NCBI RefSeq assembly: GCF_004365175.1
Contig: NZ_SOCE01000002.1
Location: 620,001-684,000 of the forward strand
From: Kribbella voronezhensis
Lineage (GTDB): Bacteria > Actinomycetota > Actinomycetes > Propionibacteriales > Kribbellaceae
Direction: 5' to 3'
Length of the DNA: 64,000 bases
Position 1 is the first letter of the stretch; the number at the start of each line of letters is the position of its first letter. Shown here piece by piece: positions 43,813-50,865 of the stretch. The position numbers and the translations under genes are program-made. Under the pieces are notes generated by a model that had not been told where the DNA came from, ran no database searches, and was given only the letters and a program-made list of their open reading frames with translations.

Positions 43813-44790
43813 ATGAGTACGACGATGCGAGCGGCAGTCTGTGTCAGAGCGGGCGGCCCGGAGGTTCTGGAGATCCGTGACCTGCCCGTGCCGGAGGTGC
43901 GGGACGGCTGGAGTTTGGTGCAGGTGAAGGGAGTGGGGCTGAACCGCTCGGAGTTGAGGACCCGGCAGGGTCATTCGCCGAGCGTGGTGTTTCCGCGGGT
44001 GCTGGGGATCGAGTGTGTGGGAGTCGTCGCGGACTCGACCGATCCGGCGTTGCCGGAGGGGACGACGGTCGCGGCGGTGATGGGTGAGATGGGCCGCGCG
44101 TTCGACGGCGGCTATGCGCACTACGCGTTGCTGCCCAACTCGCTGCTGATGCCGATCAGTACTTCGTTGCCGTGGGAGGTGCTGGCCGCGCTGCCGGAGA
44201 CCTACCTGACTGCGCACGGCGCGCTGGACGCGTTGGACGCCGGGTCGGGCGGGAGGTTGCTGATCCGCGGCGGGACCTCGTCGGTGGGAATGGCGGCCGC
44301 CTCGATCGCATCCGGCTACGGGATGGAGGTCGCTGCGACGACCCGGCGGGCCGACAAGGCCGACGCGTTGACGGCGGCCGGTGTCGACCACGTGCTGATC
44401 GACGCCGACGGGTCGCTGGGCGCCGGCCTGCCCTGGTCCGACGGACCGGAGTACGTCCTGGACCTGGTCGGGGCGAGCACAGTGGCGGACTCACTGCAGT
44501 CGGTACGCCGTGGCGGAACCGTCTGTGTCGCGGGTTCACTCAGCGGCTGGCTGATCCGGGACTTCGAACCGATCGCGATGATCCCGTCCGGCACCCGGTT
44601 GACCGCCTTCCACAGCGACACCCTCAAGGGCAGCGCGGGTGCGTCAACCCTGCAGCGGATCGTCCACGAGATCGAGACCGGCACCTACCGCCCCAACCTC
44701 GACCAGGTCTTCGACCTCGAGGACATCGTTGCCGCCCACAACTACATGGAGACCGACCAGGCCACCGGCAAGGTCGTCGTCCTGCCCTGA
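43813..44790 (+). CDS. Zinc-independent medium-chain (quinone-type) oxidoreductase
   Basis: NADPH-dependent MDR-family reductase, 325 residues. A GroES-like N-terminal domain (MRAAVCVRAGGPEVLEIRDL, GVGLNRSELRTRQG) is followed by the NADP-binding motif RGGTSSVGMAAASIA (~151-165). The catalytic-zinc Cys and the structural-zinc Cys cluster are both absent, placing it with quinone oxidoreductases/enone reductases. ATG 43813 with GAGAGTGA upstream; ATG 43825 is a shorter alternative. Divergent from the AraC regulator and closed by a strong hairpin. Confidence 0.9.
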   Translation: MSTTMRAAVCVRAGGPEVLEIRDLPVPEVRDGWSLVQVKGVGLNRSELRTRQGHSPSVVFPRVLGIECVGVVADSTDPALPEGTTVAAVMGEMGRAFDGGYAHYALLPNSLLMPISTSLPWEVLAALPETYLTAHGALDALDAGSGGRLLIRGGTSSVGMAAASIASGYGMEVAATTRRADKADALTAAGVDHVLIDADGSLGAGLPWSDGPEYVLDLVGASTVADSLQSVRRGGTVCVAGSLSGWLIRDFEPIAMIPSGTRLTAFHSDTLKGSAGASTLQRIVHEIETGTYRPNLDQVFDLEDIVAAHNYMETDQATGKVVVLP

Positions 44791-44797
44791 CTCGAAC

Positions 44798-44830
44798 GCC
44801 GACCGACCGCGGCGGTGGCGGTCGGTCGGC
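44798..44830. terminator. Hairpin terminator of the MDR oxidoreductase gene
   Basis: Perfect 13-bp stem GCCGACCGACCGC / GCGGTCGGTCGGC with a seven-base loop, eight bases after the stop codon. Confidence 0.88.
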
Positions 44831-44871
44831 GCAGGTTAATTAACTCGATCAAGAATGTCGGCATCGAGATC

Positions 44872-44920
44872 TTGACATCGCCTCCGGCAGCCCTCAGGGT
44901 TCCAATATCCTATTCGATAT
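44872..44920 (+). promoter_or_regulatory. Promoter and inverted repeat upstream of the GH27 gene
   Basis: TTGACA (44872-44877), 17 bases, CAGGGT (44895-44900) fit a housekeeping promoter. ATATC-N6-GATAT (44905-44909 / 44916-44920) straddles the predicted start of transcription in an AT-rich patch, and TCAAGA...TCTTGA (~44849-44876) overlaps the -35; either could be an operator. Confidence 0.6.
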
Positions 44921-44943
44921 GTGGTTTGTGAGGTCACACCCTG

Positions 44944-47457
44944 ATGACCAGGTTCCTTCGAAACAAGGTGGTGCGGGGCGTGCTGGCGGGGGTCGCCGTC
45001 GCTGTGCTGCCGGTCGGGATCACTGCTTCCGCCGCGCGCGATCCCCGCGGTACGCCGGCCGCGCCGCGAGCTGACGCCAGAACCACGACGAGTACCACGA
45101 ACGCGAGCATCTCCACGCCTGCGCACGTCACCACCACGTCGAGCGCTTCGCTCGGGCCGGCGGGGGCCGTGGCTGCCAAGCCGTACATGGGGTGGAGCAG
45201 TTACAGCATGCAGGTGTACTCCAACGACGGTGGTGGCTGGATCAACGCGGCCCAGCTCATCGCCCAGTCGGACGCGATGCACCAGAAGCTTCAGCAGTAC
45301 GGGTACAAGTACATCAACATCGACGCGGCCTGGAACGGCGGCACCGACGGGTACGGTCGGCCGGTACCGAGTGCGAAGCTGTTCCCGAACGGCCTGCAGG
45401 CGGTGATCGACCACATCCACGGGAACGGCCAGAAGGTCGGTCTCTACAGCATCCCGGGCATCTCGAAGGCGATGCTGGACGCCAACCTCCCTGTCTACGG
45501 TCATCCCGAGTGCAGGACGGGCGACCTGGCCAAGCAGCCGTTGCAGCAGGGCGACTACTGGGGCTTCGGCTACCGCATCGACATGACGAAGCCGTGCGCG
45601 CAGGCGTACATCGATTCGATCGCCGACCTGTTCGCCTCCTGGGGCATCGACTTCCTCAAGTTCGACAGCGTGACGCCGGGCTCGGGTCACAACGACCTGT
45701 CGATGGACGCCCGCGACGAGGTCAAGGGCTGGTCGCAGGCCCTCGCGCGGCACAAGATCTGGCTCGAACTGTCCTGGGCCCTCGACATCAACTACGCCGA
45801 CTACTGGAAGTCGGTCGCCAACGGCTGGCGGGTCGAGTGGGACGTGGAGTGCTACTGCCCGGGCGAGGCGCTGACCGCCTGGCCGAACATCGCGCGACTC
45901 TTCCCGAAGGCGGCCGACTGGTGGCGGCACGCGGGGCCGGGTGGCTGGAACGACTTCGACTCACTCGACGTCGGCAACGGCACGATGGACGGGCTGACGA
46001 AGGACGAACGCCGTACGGCGGCAACGCTGTGGGCCGTCTCCGCCGCACCCTTCTACATCGGCAACGACATGACCAAGCTCGATTCGTACGGCGTGGAACT
46101 GCTCACCAACCCTGAGGTGATCGGGGTCAACCAGGCCGGGCGTCCGGCGCAGCCGGTGTCGACCAGGACCAACAAGCAGGTCTGGCACGCGCTGAACGCG
46201 GACAGCTCGTACACCGTTGCCTTGTTCAACCTCGGGACCACCGAGGCCAACCTGACGGCGAACTTCGCCGATCTCGGCCTGGACGGTTCGGCGACCGTGC
46301 GCGACCTGTGGGCTCGCAAGGATCTGGGCAAGTTCACCTCCGGCTACACCGCGGCGGTCGTGCCTCCGCACGGCGTCCGGCTGTTCAAGGTCACGCCGCA
46401 GAAGCAGGCCGCGATCCGTGTCAACGACGACGACCTGCGGGTCGGGTACGACGGAACCTGGCAGCGCAACAACAACTACGAGGTGCCGGCCGTCTCCGAG
46501 CCGCTGACGGTCACGGTGACCGACTCGGGCACGGCGCCCGCTCCGACGCCGGTCACCACGTCCGGCGTACGGACTGTTGCCTTGAACAACGATGACCCGG
46601 GCATCGTCTACACGGGTTCGTGGAGCCGGAGTACGGGGCGTGGGCTCGGCGACTACCAGGACGACGTGCAGTACACCGAGACCAATGGCGACGCCTTCTC
46701 GTACAGCTTCGTCGGCAACGGGGTCGACTACGTCACCGAGAAGGATCCGTCGCAGGGCGAGGTCGACATCTACGTCGACGGCGCGTTCAAGGCGACCGTG
46801 GACACCCATGCGGACTCGCGCTCGGCGCAACAGGTCGTCTACAGCATCTCGAACCTGCCGAACGGGAGCCACACGATCCGCGCGGTGAAGAAGTCGGGCC
46901 AGTTCATGCTGCTCGACAAACTGGTCGTCCGACAGGAGAGTCTGCTGAACCCCGGTACGGCGGCGTTCGACCAGGGTGCCCAGGCCGACGTGACGACAGA
47001 GATCGGGCGCGACCCGGGTGAGCTCGTCTCGATCGCCAACGGTGGCAAGGCTCTTGTGAAGGGGACCGACTACACCGTCGACGGCAAGGTGGTGACGATC
47101 AAGAAGGCGTACCTGGCGACGCAGCCGGTCGGGAGTACGAAGCTCGACTTCAGCTTCCGGGGTGACTACCGCGACGACGTGCACGCCTCGACGGCAGCCG
47201 GCGCGGCGATCAACTTCACCTTCCGGGGTACCGGCATCGACTGGGTCACGGCACTGGCTCCGGACCAGGGCGAGGCCGACGTCTACCTGGACGGCAAGCT
47301 CGTCACCCGGGTCAACCTGCACAGCGACGTACGGGTCACCACGCGGCAGGTGTTCAGCCGCACCGGTCTGACGGACGCCCAGCACACGCTGCGCATCGTG
47401 AAGGTCTCCGGCGACGTACTGCGCAACGACCTGATCCGCTACACGCTGGCGAAGTAG
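44944..47457 (+). CDS. Secreted GH27 alpha-galactosidase with accessory beta-domains
   Basis: Extracellular glycosidase, 837 residues. A signal peptide (1-31) and Thr/Ser/Ala-rich linker precede a GH27 (clan D) TIM barrel at ~78-400: YMGWSSY start, nucleophile Asp241 in FLKFDSV and probable acid/base Asp300 in WRVEWDVE. A C-terminal beta-domain follows (~400-470), then two related jelly-roll-like modules (~480-660 and ~740-835, sharing GDAFSYSFVGNGVDYVTEKD / GAAINFTFRGTGIDWVT type cores) separated by an X2-type module (~665-740; KALVKGTDYTVDGKVVTIKK). Alpha-galactosidase or beta-L-arabinopyranosidase are both known GH27 activities; the sequence alone does not decide. Own promoter, flanked by terminators on both sides. 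Confidence 0.9.
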   Translation: MTRFLRNKVVRGVLAGVAVAVLPVGITASAARDPRGTPAAPRADARTTTSTTNASISTPAHVTTTSSASLGPAGAVAAKPYMGWSSYSMQVYSNDGGGWINAAQLIAQSDAMHQKLQQYGYKYINIDAAWNGGTDGYGRPVPSAKLFPNGLQAVIDHIHGNGQKVGLYSIPGISKAMLDANLPVYGHPECRTGDLAKQPLQQGDYWGFGYRIDMTKPCAQAYIDSIADLFASWGIDFLKFDSVTPGSGHNDLSMDARDEVKGWSQALARHKIWLELSWALDINYADYWKSVANGWRVEWDVECYCPGEALTAWPNIARLFPKAADWWRHAGPGGWNDFDSLDVGNGTMDGLTKDERRTAATLWAVSAAPFYIGNDMTKLDSYGVELLTNPEVIGVNQAGRPAQPVSTRTNKQVWHALNADSSYTVALFNLGTTEANLTANFADLGLDGSATVRDLWARKDLGKFTSGYTAAVVPPHGVRLFKVTPQKQAAIRVNDDDLRVGYDGTWQRNNNYEVPAVSEPLTVTVTDSGTAPAPTPVTTSGVRTVALNNDDPGIVYTGSWSRSTGRGLGDYQDDVQYTETNGDAFSYSFVGNGVDYVTEKDPSQGEVDIYVDGAFKATVDTHADSRSAQQVVYSISNLPNGSHTIRAVKKSGQFMLLDKLVVRQESLLNPGTAAFDQGAQADVTTEIGRDPGELVSIANGGKALVKGTDYTVDGKVVTIKKAYLATQPVGSTKLDFSFRGDYRDDVHASTAAGAAINFTFRGTGIDWVTALAPDQGEADVYLDGKLVTRVNLHSDVRVTTRQVFSRTGLTDAQHTLRIVKVSGDVLRNDLIRYTLAK

Positions 47458-47467
47458 CCCGTCCGAT

Positions 47468-47509
47468 CACGAAGAATGCCCCCGCCGGCCCGCGGGGGCA
47501 TTCTTCGTG
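47468..47509. terminator. Hairpin terminator of the GH27 gene
   Basis: Perfect 18-bp stem CACGAAGAATGCCCCCGC with its complement (47492-47509) and a six-base loop, ten bases after the stop codon. Confidence 0.92.
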
Positions 47510-47561
47510 CTGCCGACCTGATGGAATGAGGCCGGCCAGTACACCAGCGGAGGGACACGGG

Positions 47562-48308
47562 ATGAGTGAGCGGTCGGTCTGCATCGTCACGGGCGGCGGC
47601 GGGGTCCGGATCGGCAACGGGATCTGCCGGGTGCTCGCAGCCAAGGGATGGACCGTCGTGGTCGCGGACCAGGATCTGCCGGCCGCCGTGGCGGTGGCCG
47701 AGGAGGTGCGCGGCGCGGGAGCCGACGCGGTACCGATGGCCCTGGACACCACCGATGCCGGGTCGGTGCGGGACGTGGTCGCGGCGACGGTTCGGGAGTT
47801 CGGGCGGATCGATGCCTTGGTCAACAGTGCAGGCGTCGGGTTGCGCAAACACGGCGCGGACGCGACGCCCGAGGAGTTCGATCGCGTGCACGCGATCAAC
47901 TACCGCGGGCCGTGGACCTGCATCCGGGAGGTCCTGCCGGTCATGCTGGCAGGAGGCGGCGGCAGCATCGTGAACATCGGTTCGGTGCACGCCGCCGGCG
48001 CCGCCGAGACGTTCACCCTGTACGCCGCGACGAAGGCCGCCCTCGCCGCGCTGACCCGGGGGATCGCGCGGGACTACGGGCTGCGGAACATCCGCTGCAA
48101 CATCGTCCATCCGGGTGCGGTGGAGAGCCGCGGCAACGAACACCTGCTGGCCGATTTCGTCGCCACCAAGCAGATGCTGCCCACCGCGATCGAGTCCGAC
48201 GACATCGGCAACGCCGTCGCCTTCCTGCTCTCCACCGAGGCCCGCGCCATCACCGGCACCGAACTCTTCGTCGACGCCGGCACCACCGCCATGCTCTTCG
48301 AGCAGTAG
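47562..48308 (+). CDS. Short-chain dehydrogenase/reductase
   Basis: Classical SDR, 248 residues. Nucleotide motif TGGGGVRIGNGI is a variant of TGxxxGIG, then DALVNSAGVG, catalytic Ser in NIGSVHA and the YxxxK motif YAATK are all present. C-terminal NIRCNIVHPGAVES and FVDAGTT are standard. ATG 47562 with GGAGGG ten bases upstream. Monocistronic or read into the following ECF41-controlled gene. Substrate unknown. Confidence 0.9.
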   Translation: MSERSVCIVTGGGGVRIGNGICRVLAAKGWTVVVADQDLPAAVAVAEEVRGAGADAVPMALDTTDAGSVRDVVAATVREFGRIDALVNSAGVGLRKHGADATPEEFDRVHAINYRGPWTCIREVLPVMLAGGGGSIVNIGSVHAAGAAETFTLYAATKAALAALTRGIARDYGLRNIRCNIVHPGAVESRGNEHLLADFVATKQMLPTAIESDDIGNAVAFLLSTEARAITGTELFVDAGTTAMLFEQ

Positions 48309-48311
48309 AGC

Positions 48312-48338
48312 TGTCACACCACGCGGGGGTGAACTGTC
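48312..48338 (+). promoter_or_regulatory. ECF41-type sigma promoter of the ferritin-like gene
   Basis: TGTCACA (48312-48318), 16 bases, TGTC (48335-48338), 59 bases before the ATG. The segment GTCTTAGCTGGTGACCGGG (48336-48354) is identical to that at 31557-31575. Confidence 0.75.
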
Positions 48339-48397
48339 TTAGCTGGTGACCGGGTGACGCTCCACGTCACCGTTCCTCGATCACCGGAGTGAGACCC

Positions 48398-49438
48398 ATG
48401 GATCAGCAAGAACGGACCGCGGTGCTGGCGCCGATCACCACGTTGGAGAGCCTGCGGGAGCATCTCCAATGGGCGATCGAGTTGGAGCACGCCACGCTGC
48501 CGCCCTATCTGTACGCGTTGTACTCGCTCGACGAAACGCGCAATCCCGACGCTGTCCAGGCGGTGGCAGGGGTCTTCGTCGAGGAGATGATCCACCTCGC
48601 GCTGGCGGCGAACCTGCTCAACGCCGTGGGTGGGAAACCGCGGCTGGACACGCCGGGAATGCTTCCGCCTCATCCCCGGCGGCTGCCGCACGGCGATCGT
48701 GACCTGGAGTTGTCGCTGGTGCCGTTCGGACCGGAGGCGCTCGAGATGTTCCTGCGCCTCGAGCGGCCCGCCCCGCCCGGCGGCCCGGCCGAAACAGATC
48801 GGTACGAGACGATCGGGCAGTTCTACAGTGCCATCGAGGAGGGGCTGCGGTACCTGTGCACCGAACTCGGCGCGGAGGCTGTCTTCGCCGGCGATCCAGC
48901 GCGCCAGGTGTCGGCGGGCCCGTTCCGGCACAGCGGCGGCCAGGTGGCCCCGATCAAGGATCTGGAGTCGGCCCTGACGGCACTGGAGGAGATCGTCGAC
49001 GAGGGTGAGGGCACGGCCCGGGGCGAGGTGTGGGACGGCGACCAGGACATCTTCCATCCTGACCACGACGAGGTCGCGCACTACTACCGGTTCCAGGAAC
49101 TGAAGGTCGGCCGGCGCTACCAGCGCGGTGACACGCCGCAGTCCGGCCCGACCGGTGAGGCCGTGCGGGTCGACTTCGAAGGCGTCCGCCCGCTGCGCCA
49201 CAACCCCCGGCTGTCCGATCACGCCGCGGGCACTCCGATCCGGGTCGCCCAGGAGGAGTTCAACCAGGCGTACCGCGCGCTGCTGCGGCAACTGGAGGAG
49301 GCCTTCAACGGCAGTCCGGAGCTACTCGGCGCCGCCACGCGCACCATGTACGCCCTGAAAGCAAAAGCCGCCGCCCTGATGGACCTCCAGGACGGCGACG
49401 ACCTCTTCGCCGGACCCACCTTCGAGCAACGGCCTTAG
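48398..49438 (+). CDS. Ferritin-like / VioB iminophenylpyruvate-synthase-type domain protein
   Basis: A 346-residue helical protein. Residues ~10-230 resemble the ferritin-like domain found in VioB/StaD-type iminophenylpyruvate dimer synthases. It has Glu/His pairs expected for a metal site in WAIELEHATLPPYLYALY and FVEEMIHLALAANLLNAVGG, and a second helical pair further on near FHPDHDEVAHYYRFQEL. No partner amino-acid oxidase gene is nearby, so indole pigment synthesis is unlikely; a stress or metal-redox role fits the ECF41-type promoter (inference). ATG 48398 with GGAG eight bases upstream; GTG 48389 is an alternative. Confidence 0.82.
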   Translation: MDQQERTAVLAPITTLESLREHLQWAIELEHATLPPYLYALYSLDETRNPDAVQAVAGVFVEEMIHLALAANLLNAVGGKPRLDTPGMLPPHPRRLPHGDRDLELSLVPFGPEALEMFLRLERPAPPGGPAETDRYETIGQFYSAIEEGLRYLCTELGAEAVFAGDPARQVSAGPFRHSGGQVAPIKDLESALTALEEIVDEGEGTARGEVWDGDQDIFHPDHDEVAHYYRFQELKVGRRYQRGDTPQSGPTGEAVRVDFEGVRPLRHNPRLSDHAAGTPIRVAQEEFNQAYRALLRQLEEAFNGSPELLGAATRTMYALKAKAAALMDLQDGDDLFAGPTFEQRP

Positions 49439-49872
49439 TGCCAAGGATCACCGGGGGTGCGGACGAAGTGGGTCCACGTGTACCGCCATGGGATGACCGC
49501 CACGACGACCACCACGAAGAGGCAGTTGACCAGGACCGCGCGGGCCTCGGGGTTCAGGTCGTCGGCGACGAGGTGGGGGATCGCCACCGTGGCGACCCAG
49601 ATGACCTTCCAGGTCACCTCGAAGAGCAGGATCGGCAGCAGCTTCACGGGGTATCTGAGGCCGAGGAAGACCAGCAGCGAAAGGGCGGTCAGCAGGCAGG
49701 TGACGACTCCGGCCGGCACCGGAAGCGTCCGAACGTCGTGGATCAGCAGCGGCCACTTGACGATCGCGAGCCCCACGCCCATGAACGCGTAGCCGACCCG
49801 CAGAACGTTGAGCCGGCGGGTGGTGAGCGCTCCGCCGGCACTGGCCGGGCTGAGGACGGGTGCGGTGGTCAC
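49435..49872 (-). CDS. Small four-helix membrane protein, unknown function
   Basis: A 145-residue integral membrane protein with four predicted helices (starting around VLRVGYAFMGVGLAIV, GVVTCLLTALSLLVFLGL, ILLFEVTWKVIWVATVAI and AVLVNCLFVVVVVAVIPW). It overlaps the convergent ferritin-like gene by four bases at its stop and is coupled to the upstream small membrane-protein gene by a four-base overlap (49869-49872). GTG start. Not recognised beyond a family of actinobacterial hypothetical proteins. Confidence 0.8.
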   Translation of the reverse strand: MTTAPVLSPASAGGALTTRRLNVLRVGYAFMGVGLAIVKWPLLIHDVRTLPVPAGVVTCLLTALSLLVFLGLRYPVKLLPILLFEVTWKVIWVATVAIPHLVADDLNPEARAVLVNCLFVVVVVAVIPWRYTWTHFVRTPGDPWH

Positions 49873-50132
49873 GCGACTCTCCGCGAGCCGGCCCTGCGGG
49901 TCAGGAGGTGGCGGCGGGCTCGGTGGAGTTGGGGCATCAGCCCGTAGATGACGATCGGGACGGCGATCGAGGCGAGGACGAAGGTGCGGACGACCGGAGT
50001 GAGGGTGCGCAGCCAGTCGCCGAGGGCGAGGTTGAGCAGGGTCAGGGTCGGGAAGACCGCGAGCCAGATCATCAGCGCGAGCTGGTGCTTGGTCGGTGAG
50101 CCGGGGACGTTGGTCGGGTCTGGCGCGGTCAC
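49869..50132 (-). CDS. Two-helix membrane protein resembling the tail of antibiotic-biosynthesis monooxygenases
   Basis: An 87-residue protein with two transmembrane helices (LALMIWLAVFPTLTLLNLAL and VVRTFVLASIAVPIVIYGLM) and a basic C-terminus. The KHQLALMIWLAVFPT...LMPQL pattern matches the membrane tail that follows an ABM domain in longer proteins, here free-standing with no ABM domain upstream. GTG start; coupled to the next gene. Divergent from the XRE-cupin regulator. Confidence 0.75.
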   Translation of the reverse strand: MTAPDPTNVPGSPTKHQLALMIWLAVFPTLTLLNLALGDWLRTLTPVVRTFVLASIAVPIVIYGLMPQLHRARRHLLTRRAGSRRVA

Positions 50133-50152
50133 GGTGACTCCTTCGGAACGGG

Positions 50153-50167
50153 CGGTACGTCGTACCG
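50153..50167. promoter_or_regulatory. Operator-like inverted repeat between membrane operon and XRE-cupin regulator
   Basis: CGGTAC-GTC-GTACCG (6-3-6, perfect), in the 109-bp divergent spacer. A candidate site for the adjacent XRE regulator. Confidence 0.45.
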
Positions 50168-50241
50168 GCTGGTGGTCTCAGGCTGGACCCGAGGCCCGTG
50201 TTCGCCTAGGAAGGTTGCCGAAAGTGGGAAAGGGGCGTCAG

Positions 50242-50850
50242 ATGAGTCGCGTGAAGGACACTTCAGCGATCGAGATCGCCGGCGTACTCGAGCAGGTCGC
50301 CGGCCGGCTCAAGGACGTGCGGACCCGGCGCCGGCTCACCCTCGCCGAGGTGACCGAGGCGACCGGGATCTCGAAGAGCACGTTGTCGCGCCTCGAAACG
50401 GGACAGCGGCGGCCCACCCTGGAACTGCTGCTGGCGTTGTCGCACGTCTACCGGGTGCCACTGGGCGATCTGGTCGCGGCGCCGGAGCAGGGTGACCCGC
50501 GCATCCACCTGAAGGCCGGCCAGGTCAAGGGCCGGACGGTGATCCCGCTGACCCGCCGGCCGGACGGGACACAGGCGTGGAAGATCGTCATCCCGCCGGG
50601 CATGGTCACGCCCGAGCCCCGGGCGCACGAGGGCCGCGAATGGCTCTACGTCCTGTCCGGCCGGATGCGGGTCGTGCTCGGCGACGAGGACTGGGTCCTC
50701 GGACCCGGCGAGATCGCCGAGTTCGGCACCCAGGTCCCGCACTGGTTCGGCAGCACCGGCGACGAACCGGTGGAGATCCTGAGCATCTTCACCCGCCCCG
50801 GCGAACGAATGACCGTCCGCACGAAGCCGGCCGCGGCCGTGCTGGAGTGA
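50242..50850 (+). CDS. XRE-family regulator with C-terminal cupin
   Basis: A 202-residue regulator: a helix-turn-helix at ~18-75 (TLAEVTEATGISKSTLSRLE) and a cupin_2 sensing domain at ~105-190 (GREWLYVLSGRMRVVLGDED, PHWFGSTGDEPVEI). The cupin His/Glu set is only partly conserved (His in RAHEGREW and PHWF). ATG 50242 with AAAGGGG upstream. Divergent from the two small membrane protein genes and convergent on the LAL regulator gene 15 bases away. Confidence 0.88.
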   Translation: MSRVKDTSAIEIAGVLEQVAGRLKDVRTRRRLTLAEVTEATGISKSTLSRLETGQRRPTLELLLALSHVYRVPLGDLVAAPEQGDPRIHLKAGQVKGRTVIPLTRRPDGTQAWKIVIPPGMVTPEPRAHEGREWLYVLSGRMRVVLGDEDWVLGPGEIAEFGTQVPHWFGSTGDEPVEILSIFTRPGERMTVRTKPAAAVLE

Positions 50851-50865
50851 ATGAGCCTGTGCGCC

